NCBI GenBank assembly: GCA_964575975.1
Contig: CAZNTU010000002.1
Coordinates: 1 to 64,000, forward strand
Source of the DNA: G963674505 sp964575975
GTDB taxonomy: Bacteria > Desulfobacterota > Desulfobacteria > Desulfobacterales > SKZT01
Direction of reading: 5' to 3'
Length of the DNA stretch: 64,000 bases
The notes under the pieces were generated by a model. That model was not told the DNA's origin and ran no database searches. It saw only the letters and a program-made list of their open reading frames with translations. The stretch's first letter is position 1, and every line of letters begins with the position of its first letter. Positions 50,284-59,481 of this stretch are shown piece after piece. A program made the translations under genes and the position numbers.

Positions 50284-51027
50284 CTAAAGGAGGTAATCCT
50301 GTTTCACGCGTTGCATGGATCTGAAAATGTTTCCCTTTATTTTCCTGTTGCTGTCATAAAGCCGCTTCAGGACATCCTTGATTTCTTTTCGTTTCGAAAT
50401 TCCGGCCGTGGGACACGGATTTTCGAATACCGGAAATTTTTGTTGCGCGGCGAATTTTCGGATCGAATCCTCGTCGGCGTAACACAATGGCCTGATCAGA
50501 ACGAACTCTCCCCTGAAGAAGGATTGAGCCGGCTTCATCGTGGCGATTTCGCCCGCGTAGCACATGTTCAAAAACAGCGTTTCGATAAGATCGTCCTTGT
50601 TATGGGCCAAGGCCACCTTGTTGCATTTCAATTCGTGAGCGATCTCGAAAATTCGCTTTCTTCGCAGTTTCGCGCACAAAAAGCAAGGATTTTCCCGATT
50701 TTTTTCGCTGTGGGCAACAACGCCGTTGTCCGTGAAATCCACGGTCAGATCGTATCCCTGTTCCTTGCAATACAGCGACAGGGGTTCGTCGAATCCCCCT
50801 TCGAATCCGGGATCGATGTATATGGGAAAGAGCTTGTACTCGATGGGGACCCTGTGCAGGCGTTCGTTCAGGAACCAGAAGAGCGTGAGGCTGTCCTTTC
50901 CGCCGGACAGCCCCACCGCGATGCGGTCCTTGTCGGAAATCATGTCGTACTGGTGAACGGCTTTTCCCAAGACCCTGTTCAAAGCCTTGTATGTGTAGGT
51001 GTGCTTAGGCAAAAGGTCTTTCATCAA
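50284..51027 (-). CDS. ttcA: TtcA-family tRNA 2-thiolation protein
   Basis: 247 residues. PP-loop ATPase motif GLSGGKDSLTLFW, iron-sulfur cysteines in NPCFLCAKLRRKRIFEIA (CxxC) and in FENPCPTAGISKRKEI. It matches the TtcA branch that installs 2-thiocytidine at position 32 of tRNA using an iron-sulfur cluster, though short TtcA-like relatives may modify other positions. It starts four bases after rpoZ ends, so the two are probably cotranscribed. Confidence 0.85.
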   Translation of the reverse strand: MMKDLLPKHTYTYKALNRVLGKAVHQYDMISDKDRIAVGLSGGKDSLTLFWFLNERLHRVPIEYKLFPIYIDPGFEGGFDEPLSLYCKEQGYDLTVDFTDNGVVAHSEKNRENPCFLCAKLRRKRIFEIAHELKCNKVALAHNKDDLIETLFLNMCYAGEIATMKPAQSFFRGEFVLIRPLCYADEDSIRKFAAQQKFPVFENPCPTAGISKRKEIKDVLKRLYDSNRKIKGNIFRSMQRVKQDYLL

Positions 51028-51031
51028 TCCA

Positions 51032-51247
51032 CTATTCGGATTGCTTTTCCTCTTTCTTCTTTATGACGACCTTGCCGGCTGCGATTTCCCTGAGAGCGAC
51101 GACTATGTCTTCGTTCTTGGGCGACGAAACCAGGTACTCGGAGCCTTCCCGAATCTGACGAACCCGTTTCGCGGTCATATGAACCAGTTGAAAACGGTTT
51201 TCCACCTGTCTTAAACAATCTTCTATTGTAATTCGAGCCAAACTCAC
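51032..51247 (-). CDS. rpoZ: RNA polymerase omega subunit
   Basis: 71 residues, the size of short omega subunits. It begins MSLARITIEDCLRQVENRFQLVHMTAKRVRQI, the conserved helical core, followed by EDIVVALREIAAGKV and a lysine-rich tail. It assists beta-prime folding in RNA polymerase. spoT, which often follows rpoZ, is not here; ttcA follows instead. Confidence 0.9.
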   Translation of the reverse strand: MSLARITIEDCLRQVENRFQLVHMTAKRVRQIREGSEYLVSSPKNEDIVVALREIAAGKVVIKKKEEKQSE

Positions 51248-51356
51248 CTCCGACTTCTATATTGTTTTTATTTCGGCGGCGTCGTGCATTCGGTCTTTCA
51301 TTGCGAAAACGCAACCCGCCTCCGATTTCTTTTATTTCTCAAACCATAGGGTTTGC

Positions 51357-51824
51357 CTACAAAATTTCGACCAACTCGTAATGCCGTCTTCCGCCGGGAG
51401 CGTTCAGCAATATTTCGTCGCCCATTTTTTTCCCGACAATGGCCTGGCCGAGCGGCGAAGACACGGAGATTTTTCCCTCCGCGATATTGGATTCTTCCGG
51501 ACCAACCAACTGGTATTCCACGCTTTCACCCGTATCGACGTTTTCCAGCAGTACCCGGCTAGCGAACACCGCTCGGTCGCTGGAAATCTTGTCCGGATCG
51601 ATTATATCGGCGTTCGCCAGTTTGTATTCCAGTTCGCCGACACGTCCCTCAATAAACGCCTGTCGCTCCTTGGCTGCTTCAAATTCCGCGTTCTCCGAAA
51701 GGTCCCCGTGCGCTCGCGCCTCTTCGATCGCCTTGATGTTTTCGGGCCTTGCCACGGATTTGAGATGTTCCAATTCTTTCTTCAGGGCGTTATATCCCTC
51801 TCTGGTGAAAGGTATTCTGTTCAC
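51357..51824 (-). CDS. greA: Transcription elongation factor GreA
   Basis: 155 residues with the coiled-coil N-terminal domain (FTREGYNALKKELEHL, EEARAHGDLSENAEFEAAKE, the acidic tip DLSENAE) and the C-terminal FKBP-like domain ending LGQAIVGKKMGDEILLNAPGG. It rescues backtracked RNA polymerase. It lies 21 bases after leuB on the same strand. Confidence 0.94.
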   Translation of the reverse strand: MNRIPFTREGYNALKKELEHLKSVARPENIKAIEEARAHGDLSENAEFEAAKERQAFIEGRVGELEYKLANADIIDPDKISSDRAVFASRVLLENVDTGESVEYQLVGPEESNIAEGKISVSSPLGQAIVGKKMGDEILLNAPGGRRHYELVEIL

Positions 51825-51845
51825 TTCAAAACTCCATCTGTTCGC

Positions 51846-52913
51846 TTAGTTGTTTTCGATGTATTCCTCGACCAAATCTCCCACTTCGCTGGTGGAATAC
51901 CCCATTTTTCCGGCTCCGATTCCTTTCAAGTCTTCGCGAAGCACTTTGATTACGGCCTTTTCCACCATTGACGCGGCATCGGTCTCGCCCAAAGTATCGA
52001 GCATGAGCTGCCCGGAGCAAATGGCCGCCAAGGGATTGATGACTCCTTTGCCCGTGTATTTGGGGGCCGAGCCGCCTATGGGTTCGAACATGGATACGCC
52101 GTCGGGGTTGATGTTTCCTCCCGCCGCAATGCCCATGCCGCCTTGAATCATCGCCCCTAGGTCGGTAATGATGTCTCCGAACATGTTGTCCGTGACGATT
52201 ACGTCGAACCATTCCGGATTCTTCACCATCCACATGCAGGTGGCGTCCACGTGGGCGTAGTCGGTCTCGATATCGGGATACTCCTTGGCGACTTCGTAAA
52301 AAGCCCTTTCCCACAGGTCGAAAGCGTATGTGAGCACGTTGGTCTTCCCGCAGAGGGTCAGCTTTTTGCGCTTGTTGCGTTTTCTGCAATAATCGAAAGC
52401 GAACCGGATGCATCTTTCCACGCCTTTTCTCGTATTGATCGACTCCTGCACCGCCACTTCGTCCGGGGTCCCTTTCTTCAAGACCCCTCCAGCGCCCGCG
52501 TAAAGCCCCTCCGTGTTTTCCCGGACGACCACGAAATCGATGTCTTCGGGACCTTTGTCTTTCAAGGGAGTGGCGACGTTTTCGTAAAGCCTGACGGGCC
52601 TTAAATTGACGTACTGGTCTAAATGAAATCGCATCTTCAACAAAATGCCCTTTTCCAGAATTCCGGGCTTGACGTCGGGGTGGCCGATGGCGCCCAGAAA
52701 TATGGCATCCGCCTTTCCCAGCGCTTCAAGCACATCGTCGGGAAGAACCTGTCCGGTGGCCTTGTAGTTTTCGCCGCCGATGTTGTAGTGGGTGTAATTC
52801 AATTTGAACCCGAATTTCTCGGACGCGGCGGAAAGGACCTTGATTCCCTCCGCGACTACCTCTGGGCCGGTCCCGTCGCCGGGAACAACAGCGATTTCAT
52901 AGGTTTTGGACAT
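51846..52913 (-). CDS. leuB: 3-isopropylmalate dehydrogenase (LeuB family)
   Basis: 355 residues from [10 protein letters not shown], chosen because AAGGAG lies seven bases upstream. The decarboxylating dehydrogenase family is clear: [36 protein letters not shown]-type LCGKTNVLT, and the metal site [23 protein letters not shown] with [16 protein letters not shown]. It oxidises 3-isopropylmalate in leucine synthesis. No leuA, leuC or leuD is nearby, and this family also includes homoisocitrate and tartrate enzymes, so LeuB is the likely but not the only reading. Confidence 0.82.
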   Translation of the reverse strand: MSKTYEIAVVPGDGTGPEVVAEGIKVLSAASEKFGFKLNYTHYNIGGENYKATGQVLPDDVLEALGKADAIFLGAIGHPDVKPGILEKGILLKMRFHLDQYVNLRPVRLYENVATPLKDKGPEDIDFVVVRENTEGLYAGAGGVLKKGTPDEVAVQESINTRKGVERCIRFAFDYCRKRNKRKKLTLCGKTNVLTYAFDLWERAFYEVAKEYPDIETDYAHVDATCMWMVKNPEWFDVIVTDNMFGDIITDLGAMIQGGMGIAAGGNINPDGVSMFEPIGGSAPKYTGKGVINPLAAICSGQLMLDTLGETDAASMVEKAVIKVLREDLKGIGAGKMGYSTSEVGDLVEEYIENN

Positions 52914-53013
52914 TGTCACTCCTTAATATAATAAATGATAAATGGTGGAATCAGCCGGCATGTCAAAGCGACAAAGGCGAAGCATGGAATAGCGGCAATC
53001 AATAAACGCTTCT

Positions 53014-53700
53014 TTACTGCGACTCCTCGGAAACGGTTCCGATGATGGATTGTCCCCCGACGACCTTGTCGCCTACGGCGACCGTCAGGCGGCTTTCAGG
53101 CGGCAGATACACGTCCACGCGGGACCCGAAACATATCAACCCCATCCGGCAGCCCCGCTCCACCTTGTCTTCCGCCTGTATCGCACAGATGATCCGACGG
53201 GCTATCAAACCGGCGATCTGAACAAAACAAACAGTTTTTCCCTCGACCGTCTCCAGGATAACCGCGTTGCGTTCGTTGTGCTCGGAGGCCTTGTCGAAAT
53301 TGGCGTTGAAAAACTTGCCTGGGTGATAAACGGTTTTTTTGACCACCCCTTCGCGGGGGATTCTATTGATATGGACGTCGAAGACCGACATGAAAACGCT
53401 GACCTTCATGCAGGGCCCGTCGAAAAAGGGGCAGGTTTCCTCTCGACCGGCGACAACCACCTTGCCGTCGGCGGGCGATACGACCGCATCCTTCTCGGTC
53501 GGCACGACCCGATCAGGATCTCTGAAAAACAGGCAAATGCAAACCGTCGAAAAAAGTCCCAGCAACGCGAGAACCGTCAACCCAAGCAAAGCGAACACGG
53601 CGGTCGCGAACGCGGCGGCGAAAATAAACGGAAAGCCCGCCCTCGCGACAGGAAAAGCAGTTTGGCCTGGAGGATCGCTCCATCGATACTTTTCGATCAT
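53014..53700 (-). CDS. psd: Phosphatidylserine decarboxylase (short type)
   Basis: 228 residues with two hydrophobic segments near the N-terminus (about 20-55), then FFRDPDRVVPTEKDAVVSPADGKVV, MSVFDVHINRIPREGVV and the self-cleaving site CFGSRVDVYLP, where the Ser becomes the pyruvoyl group. This compact form is typical of Gram-negatives outside the gammaproteobacteria. It makes phosphatidylethanolamine on the inner membrane. pssA, usually next to it, is not in the window. Confidence 0.94.
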   Translation of the reverse strand: MIEKYRWSDPPGQTAFPVARAGFPFIFAAAFATAVFALLGLTVLALLGLFSTVCICLFFRDPDRVVPTEKDAVVSPADGKVVVAGREETCPFFDGPCMKVSVFMSVFDVHINRIPREGVVKKTVYHPGKFFNANFDKASEHNERNAVILETVEGKTVCFVQIAGLIARRIICAIQAEDKVERGCRMGLICFGSRVDVYLPPESRLTVAVGDKVVGGQSIIGTVSEESQ

Positions 53701-53736
53701 CTCAGTCTCTTCTTTTTTCGATTTCCCTTAATATGA

Positions 53737-53788
53737 GGAGGGTATACGTTCCGCGAAACTGACGAAAACAGCGGATCGGATACCCTCC
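53737..53788 (-). terminator. Nested long hairpin between tsaB and psd
   Basis: GGAGGGTAT (53737-53745) pairs with ATACCCTCC (53780-53788), and TCCGC/GCGGA pair inside. There is no T-tract on the minus strand, so it may be a structured leader of psd or an attenuator rather than a simple terminator of tsaB. Confidence 0.5.
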
Positions 53789-53887
53789 CAAGAAATTCAA
53801 AGTTTCTTTATTTACCAAACCTTCTTGAAATTTGTCAATAAATACCGTACTTTTTTCGCGCTCTCCATGCAAAAATCGAGATCGTAT

Positions 53888-54586
53888 TCATTTGAAATTG
53901 AGTTCCGCGTCCGATTGTCGAATATATCGAGGAACAAGGCCGGCCAAATCGTCCGCGTCGTTGTCCGAAAATCGTTGCAGGGAAAGGCAGGCGACCGAAT
54001 GCGCCCGAATATAGTTTTGCGGAGGAGGGACGAAAACGGCCGAATCCTTGAAAAGACGCTTCAGCAAGTCCTTGTACAAAAGCGCTCCGTCGCCGACAAA
54101 CAGACACCGCCCCTTGATTCGACCGTCCAGCGCTTCGGGAGACATGACGATTTCATCGCAGATTTTCTCCAGCTTTCCGTTTTTGCGACCGTAACGGGAA
54201 AAATAAATCTCTTTCTTCCGGGCATCCAGCAACGGGCATATCGTCCCGGAACCATCGTCCATCTCCCATCCGGCCGACGCCTGGAAAGCCAACACATCCA
54301 AACTCGAGACACCTGCAACGGGCTTGTCCAAAGCATAGGCCAAACCCTTCACGCAACTGAGTCCTATCCGAAGACCAGTGAAACTTCCCGGCCCCCTCGT
54401 GACCGCGAAACCGTCGATCCCCGAAAGCTTCTCGCCGGCCAACGCCAATACCTGGTCGATCATCTCCATGAGATGCCTCGAATGGGTCTGGCGACGAAAC
54501 AGATTGATCTCCGCCAACAGGGAATCGTCTTGGCAAACCGCCGCACTGCACGTTCTGGTCGCCGTATCCACCGCAAGAATCTTCAT
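53888..54586 (-). CDS. tsaB: tRNA threonylcarbamoyladenosine biosynthesis protein TsaB
   Basis: 232 residues. Hallmarks: MKILAVDTATRTCSAAV, HSRHLMEMIDQVLA, and DGFAVTRGPGSFTGLRIGLSCVKGLAYAL, the GSFTGLRIG loop of TsaB. It supports TsaD in making t6A37 of ANN-decoding tRNAs. The start codon lies 21 bases after lon, which suggests joint transcription. Confidence 0.93.
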   Translation of the reverse strand: MKILAVDTATRTCSAAVCQDDSLLAEINLFRRQTHSRHLMEMIDQVLALAGEKLSGIDGFAVTRGPGSFTGLRIGLSCVKGLAYALDKPVAGVSSLDVLAFQASAGWEMDDGSGTICPLLDARKKEIYFSRYGRKNGKLEKICDEIVMSPEALDGRIKGRCLFVGDGALLYKDLLKRLFKDSAVFVPPPQNYIRAHSVACLSLQRFSDNDADDLAGLVPRYIRQSDAELNFK

Positions 54587-54607
54587 CGTCCTTTTTCGTA
54601 TTCGCGC

Positions 54608-57085
54608 TCAGGAATCCGATCCCGATTCGGCTTCGGAATTCGAATCGGCATCGGGTCCGGAATCATCGCAGTCCAAGTCGGAATCCGAGGAGGACCTCGC
54701 GGCCGTGGGGTCCTCCTCGAAAGCTATCGGAAGCACCTCGTCCATGTGACTTACGGTAATGAACTTCAGTTTCCGACGAATGTTTTTCGGGATTTCGGAT
54801 AGTTCCTTTTTATTCTTTTCCGGAATGACGACCGTCTTGATTCCTCCTCGCAAGGCCCCCAAGGCTTTTTCCTTCAGACCGCCGATGGGAAGCACCCGTC
54901 CTCTCAACGTAATCTCCCCCGTCAAGGCCACGTATTTGTTGACCGGCTTGTTCGACAAGGCCGAAATCAGCGCCGCGGCAATGGCGATGCCGGCCGACGG
55001 ACCGTCCTTGGGAATCGCCCCGGCCGGAACGTGAATGTGCAAATCCAAATTGTCGAAAATGTTTTCGTCGATCCCCAGAGCGGGAAGATTCGCCCTGGCG
55101 TAGCTCAAGGCGGCCCTGGCCGACTCCTGCATGACCTCGCCGATCTGCCCCGTCAGGATCAGTTCGCCCTTCCCGCCTATCAAAGCGGCCTCCACGTACA
55201 GCACCTCGCCGCCCGTATATGTCCAAGCAAGTCCGGTGCTCAGTCCGACCTGGCTTTCCTCCTGGTCCATTTCGGGAACGTACTTGGGAATTCCAAGATA
55301 GGCCTCAAGCACGTTCCTGGTAATTTTGATCTCCCCCTTGTCGTTTCCTTCGGCTACCTTCCTGGCGACCTTCCGGCATATGGAACCGAGTTCCCGCTCG
55401 AGGTTTCTCACCCCGGACTCGTCGGTGTACTCCTCGATGATCTTGGTCAAGGCCCCGTCGCTGACGCCTACGAGCTTGGCCTTCAAACCGTTCTCCTTGA
55501 TTTGCCTGGGAAGAAGAAAATCCTTCGCGATGACCAACTTCTCCTCCACGGTGTATCCCGATATGTTAATAATCTCCATCCGGTCCAGAAGGGCCGACGG
55601 AATCGTATCGGTCATGTTTGCCGTAAGGATGAACATCACGTTCGACAAGTCGAACGGAAGGTTCAAGTAATGATCGCTGAAGGCGGAGTTTTGTTCGGGA
55701 TCGAGAGCTTCCAGAAGCGCGGAGGACGGATCCCCTCGAAAATCGGAACCTAGCTTGTCGATCTCGTCCATCATGAAAACCGGGTTCTTGACCCCGCATT
55801 GTTTCAATCCCTGCAGAATTCTTCCGGGAAGCGATCCGATATAGGTCCTGCGATGACCGCGAATCTCGGCCTCGTCCCGTATTCCGCCCAAGGAAATCCG
55901 GACGAACTTTCGCTTCATGGCCTTGGCGATCGCCTGGCCCAAGGAGGTTTTCCCCACTCCCGGAGGCCCAACGAAACACAGGATGGGCCCCTTCATGTTC
56001 GGATTGAGTTTGCGGACGCTCAAATGCTCCAACACCCGATCCTTGACCTTTTCCAGGCCGCTGTGCTCGCTGTCCAATATCTCCTTCGCCTTCACTACGT
56101 CGATGAAATCCTTGGTGCTTTTGCTCCAGGGCATTTCCACGAGCCAGTCCAAATATGTCCGAATCACCGAACTTTCGGCCGAATCCGGATGCATTTGCTC
56201 CAGACGCCGCAACTGTTTTTCGGCTTCCTTGAGAGCCTCCTCCGGCATTTTGGCCTTCTTGATCTTCTTGCGGTAATCCTCGACCTCCTGGAGCTTGTCG
56301 TCCTGGTCCCCCAGTTCCCGGTGAATCGCCCTCATCTGCTCTCTGAGGAAATAATCCCGCTGGCTTTTCGAAATTTCGTCCTTGACGTCGGACTGAATTT
56401 TGGCCTGCATGGACGAAAGCTCCACCTCGCGGGACAGAATATCGTTTACTTTCTTCAAGCGCTCGACCGGATTGACGATCTCCAGCAACGCCTGGGACTC
56501 GTCGATCTTCAGCCTAAGATTGGAAGCCACCAAGTCGGCGAGTTTGCCAGGATCCTCGATGCTCTCCAAGATAGGAACCACGTCGCCGGTCAGTTCCCCC
56601 CGCAGCGCCAGAATCTTTTCCGAGTTTTCCCGCACGTTGCGCATCAGCGCCTCGACTTCCAAAGTGATCTCGGGAATCGGAGGGTCGTCCACCAGTTCCA
56701 CCTTTACGCGGTAGTGCGATTTCTTCCTGACGTAATTGGTGATCTTCGCCTTCGCCACTCCCTGGACCAAGGCCTTGAGCCTGCCGTCCGGAAGCTTCAG
56801 CATTCTCAAGATCCTGCTGACCGTCCCTACTTCGTATATTTCTTCGGGCTTCGGATTTTCCACGCCCGGGTCCTTCTGGGTAACGACAAGCATATACCGG
56901 TCTTTGGATACCGCCTCCTCGACCGCCCGCACGGACTTTTCACGCCCCACGAAAAGCGGGAGCAGCATATCGGAAAAAATCACGACGTCCCTGAGCGGCA
57001 TCATCGGAAGGATGTTGGGTATGCTCTCCTCCAGATCGTCTTCCTCGAGGATTGTTATCAAATCGTCCTTGTCTGTTTCCGCCAT
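54608..57085 (-). CDS. lon: ATP-dependent protease Lon
   Basis: 825 residues from MAETDKDDLI, chosen for the AGGAGAG site just upstream; a GTG 26 codons earlier is weaker. Domains in order: the LAN substrate-binding domain (ILPMMPLRDVVIFSDMLLPLF), a coiled-coil region, AAA+ with Walker A FVGPPGVGKTSLGQA, and the protease domain with Ser697 (KDGPSAG) and Lys740 (GGLKEKAL). The tail after VLPIAFEED is unusual: about 25 residues of Ser/Asp/Glu (SSSDSDLDCDDSGPDADSNS). Degrades misfolded and regulatory proteins. A sigma-70 promoter lies about 105 bases upstream; tsaB follows. Confidence 0.95.
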   Translation of the reverse strand: MAETDKDDLITILEEDDLEESIPNILPMMPLRDVVIFSDMLLPLFVGREKSVRAVEEAVSKDRYMLVVTQKDPGVENPKPEEIYEVGTVSRILRMLKLPDGRLKALVQGVAKAKITNYVRKKSHYRVKVELVDDPPIPEITLEVEALMRNVRENSEKILALRGELTGDVVPILESIEDPGKLADLVASNLRLKIDESQALLEIVNPVERLKKVNDILSREVELSSMQAKIQSDVKDEISKSQRDYFLREQMRAIHRELGDQDDKLQEVEDYRKKIKKAKMPEEALKEAEKQLRRLEQMHPDSAESSVIRTYLDWLVEMPWSKSTKDFIDVVKAKEILDSEHSGLEKVKDRVLEHLSVRKLNPNMKGPILCFVGPPGVGKTSLGQAIAKAMKRKFVRISLGGIRDEAEIRGHRRTYIGSLPGRILQGLKQCGVKNPVFMMDEIDKLGSDFRGDPSSALLEALDPEQNSAFSDHYLNLPFDLSNVMFILTANMTDTIPSALLDRMEIINISGYTVEEKLVIAKDFLLPRQIKENGLKAKLVGVSDGALTKIIEEYTDESGVRNLERELGSICRKVARKVAEGNDKGEIKITRNVLEAYLGIPKYVPEMDQEESQVGLSTGLAWTYTGGEVLYVEAALIGGKGELILTGQIGEVMQESARAALSYARANLPALGIDENIFDNLDLHIHVPAGAIPKDGPSAGIAIAAALISALSNKPVNKYVALTGEITLRGRVLPIGGLKEKALGALRGGIKTVVIPEKNKKELSEIPKNIRRKLKFITVSHMDEVLPIAFEEDPTAARSSSDSDLDCDDSGPDADSNSEAESGSDS

Positions 57086-57189
57086 TTTCTCTCCTGTGTA
57101 TGGATTTTCCTCCGTCGAGTTCGTCAGAATCCCGGCTTTCGTCGCTTTCCATTTAAACCGCACCGGTTCCCCCTCTCAAAAGGAAGTTT

Positions 57190-57217
57190 AGTATAACACC
57201 TAATTTTTCTTTGACAA
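57190..57217 (-). promoter_or_regulatory. Sigma-70-type promoter of lon
   Basis: On the minus strand TTGTCA (57212-57217) and TATACT (57190-57195) are 16 bases apart, one mismatch from the consensus in each box, in an A+T-rich stretch. It lies about 105 bases before the lon ATG. Confidence 0.65.
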
Positions 57218-57342
57218 CATCAATAATATTTTTTATCGGCGTCCGCTTCCAAGTCGTCTATTGTTAAGCCGTCCGTAATATTGTATGGAATACTTGTGAA
57301 TATAATCATCAAAAACCGTCCTTGTTTTCGGAGATTTGTTCG

Positions 57343-58116
57343 ATGGCCTTTTACGATTACGCAATACCGACTTTCGCGTTTTTATTCGGCCTGTGCATCG
57401 GGAGCTTCCTGAACGTTTGCATCTTCCGCATTCCGGAATCGAGATCGATCGTTCGTCCGCCGTCTTCGTGCCCCGGTTGCGCAACCCCGATTAAATTCTA
57501 CGACAATATCCCGGTGCTAAGCTACGTTTTGCTTGGAGGAAAATGCCGCCGCTGCAAAATGCCGATTTCCATCCGGTACCCACTCGTGGAGCTGTTGACC
57601 GGATTGTTCGTCCTGGCACTCTATTTCAAGTTCGGCTTGACGGTCGAAACGCCGATCTATTTCGTCTTTGTCGCGACCCTTCTTGTAATCACCTTCATCG
57701 ATATCGACCACAAAATTATTCCCGACTTGATATCGTTGCCGGGTATTCCTATCTTTTTTATCGTCTCTTTGGCAGTGCCTTCGACGACAGTCTTGGACTC
57801 GGTCCTGGGAATTTTGGCGGGCGGCGGAATTCTTTTCGCCATCGCGCAACTCTGGTCCCGCCTCAGAAATATCGAGGCAATGGGAATGGGCGACGTTAAA
57901 CTTCTGGCCATGATCGGGGCGTTGATCGGATGGCAAGGGGTTCTTTTCACGATTTTCGTTTCGTCCGCCGCCGGTTCCCTCGTGGGTTTGCCGCTCATGC
58001 TTTCCAAAGGCGAGGACCTGAAAATGGAAGTCCCTTTCGGACCTTTCTTGGCGCTGGGGGCCGTCTCCTATCTGTTCTTCGGTCCGGAGGCCATCGACTG
58101 GTATTTTTCGATATAA
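57343..58116 (+). CDS. pilD: Type IV prepilin peptidase
   Basis: 257 residues from MAFYDYAIPT, selected for the GGAG site. It carries the cytosolic zinc-binding loop CPGCATPIKFYDNIPVLSYVLLGGKCRRC, the two catalytic aspartates (FIDIDHKIIPD and GMGDVKLL) and about eight membrane helices. A bifunctional leader peptidase/N-methyltransferase for type IV pilins or type II secretion pseudopilins. No pilus or secretion gene is adjacent. The name could equally be gspO. Confidence 0.9.
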   Translation: MAFYDYAIPTFAFLFGLCIGSFLNVCIFRIPESRSIVRPPSSCPGCATPIKFYDNIPVLSYVLLGGKCRRCKMPISIRYPLVELLTGLFVLALYFKFGLTVETPIYFVFVATLLVITFIDIDHKIIPDLISLPGIPIFFIVSLAVPSTTVLDSVLGILAGGGILFAIAQLWSRLRNIEAMGMGDVKLLAMIGALIGWQGVLFTIFVSSAAGSLVGLPLMLSKGEDLKMEVPFGPFLALGAVSYLFFGPEAIDWYFSI

Positions 58117-58172
58117 TACTCTACACGGCAAATGAACAACAACAGTCGCCATATATAATAAGGTATAAGATT

Positions 58173-59165
58173 TTGTCCGACTTAAAACTCGTGGATTCAT
58201 ATGGACGTCGATTGAACTATCTTCGCGTGTCCATAACCGACCGCTGCAATCTCAACTGTCGATACTGCGAACCTCTCAGGAGGATTTCGTTGCTGTCCCA
58301 CGACCAGATTCTGAGATACGAGGAAATTTTGCGCCTCGTGCGGATTTTCGCGGAGATGGGAATCGACAAGGTCCGCGTCACGGGCGGAGAACCTTTGATT
58401 CGCAAGGGCGTATGCGAATTCGTTGATCGCCTGACGGTTATCGACGGTTTGACAGACGTGTCTTTGACCACCAACGCGATCTGTCTTGCAAAGAACCTCG
58501 AAAGGATAAAGGCTTCCGGGATCAAGAGGATCAATATCAGCTTGGACACGCTGGACCGGGAGAAATTCGAGAAAATCACCGGACACGACCGTTTCGAAAT
58601 CGTCTGGGACGGAATCATGAAAGCCTACGAGGCGGGTTTTTCTCCGATCAAGTTGAACACGGTGGTGCTGGCCGGTGTTAACGACGACGAATTGCCGGAC
58701 CTTGCCGCATTGTCCTTCGCGTATCCCTTCCATGTCCGTTTTATCGAATACATGCCGGTGGGCGACTGTTCTCTGGCGACCGAAAAGCCCCTTTTAGCTC
58801 CGGAAATATTGGAGCGACTCCGGGTTCTGGGCGAGCTGGTTCCGATTAACAGAGACGTATCCGGCGGTCCGGCCAGACGGTTCAAGTTCAAGGGAGCCAA
58901 AGGGGAAATCGGGGTGATTGCGGCCATGAGCGAGCATTTCTGCCACGAATGCAATCGACTCAGGCTGACCGCCGCAGGAAGCCTGCGAACGTGCCTTTTA
59001 TCCGATCATTCGGTGGATCTGAAAAGCCCCATGAGGGCTGGCTGCTCCGACGAGGACCTCGCCCTGATCATTGCGGAAGCCGTCCGGCACAAGCAGGCCG
59101 AACACACGCTGAGGCCCGGTTCCTGCGGACAAGTCGCCGACCGGATGTCGTCCATCGGAGGGTGA
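58173..59165 (+). CDS. moaA: GTP 3',8-cyclase MoaA
   Basis: 330 residues from a TTG at 58173 (first residues MSDLKLVDSYGRRLNYLRVS); no nearby ATG fits. The N-terminal radical SAM motif gives Cys25, 29 and 32; the second cluster lies at Cys257, 260 and 274, and the protein ends in the required Gly-Gly. TGGEPL is present. It converts GTP to the cyclic precursor of molybdenum cofactor. moaC is not in the window. A longer reading upstream runs in another frame through pilD. Confidence 0.95.
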   Translation: MSDLKLVDSYGRRLNYLRVSITDRCNLNCRYCEPLRRISLLSHDQILRYEEILRLVRIFAEMGIDKVRVTGGEPLIRKGVCEFVDRLTVIDGLTDVSLTTNAICLAKNLERIKASGIKRINISLDTLDREKFEKITGHDRFEIVWDGIMKAYEAGFSPIKLNTVVLAGVNDDELPDLAALSFAYPFHVRFIEYMPVGDCSLATEKPLLAPEILERLRVLGELVPINRDVSGGPARRFKFKGAKGEIGVIAAMSEHFCHECNRLRLTAAGSLRTCLLSDHSVDLKSPMRAGCSDEDLALIIAEAVRHKQAEHTLRPGSCGQVADRMSSIGG

Positions 59166-59204
59166 AACGTTTTTGTTTACATTATAGCGAATAAAGGGTG
59201 GGTC

Positions 59205-59480
59205 ATGTCTTCTCAAACGACCGTGCTGATTTTCATGTGCTTTCTTTACGTTCTGATACTTGCATCGTTCAACCAAGCCAGGAAAAAATACTCCGGCGGC
59301 AAGATCGGCGCCGTCATCAACCTGATACTGGTAACGGTGGTCTTGCTGTTCGTCTCGGAATACGTCGAGTTCCTGAATCCGTTCGTGCCCGGAGAAATCA
59401 CATCGACGCTCCAAACCCTGTTCAAGACTGTGGGGTTGTCGTTTTTGGCCTACGGGGGGGTTCGCATCGCGGGAAAATAA
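59205..59480 (+). CDS. Small integral membrane protein, unknown
   Basis: 91 residues with three predicted membrane helices (about 5-22, 35-52, 70-86). It begins MSSQTTVLIFMCFLYVLILA and has FNQARKKYSGGKIGAVINL between helices 1 and 2. No family recognised. The start ATG lacks a strong ribosome site. It lies 39 bases after moaA and may be cotranscribed; its stop is two bases from the end of the convergent DUF4388 gene. Confidence 0.6.
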   Translation: MSSQTTVLIFMCFLYVLILASFNQARKKYSGGKIGAVINLILVTVVLLFVSEYVEFLNPFVPGEITSTLQTLFKTVGLSFLAYGGVRIAGK

Positions 59481-59481
59481 A

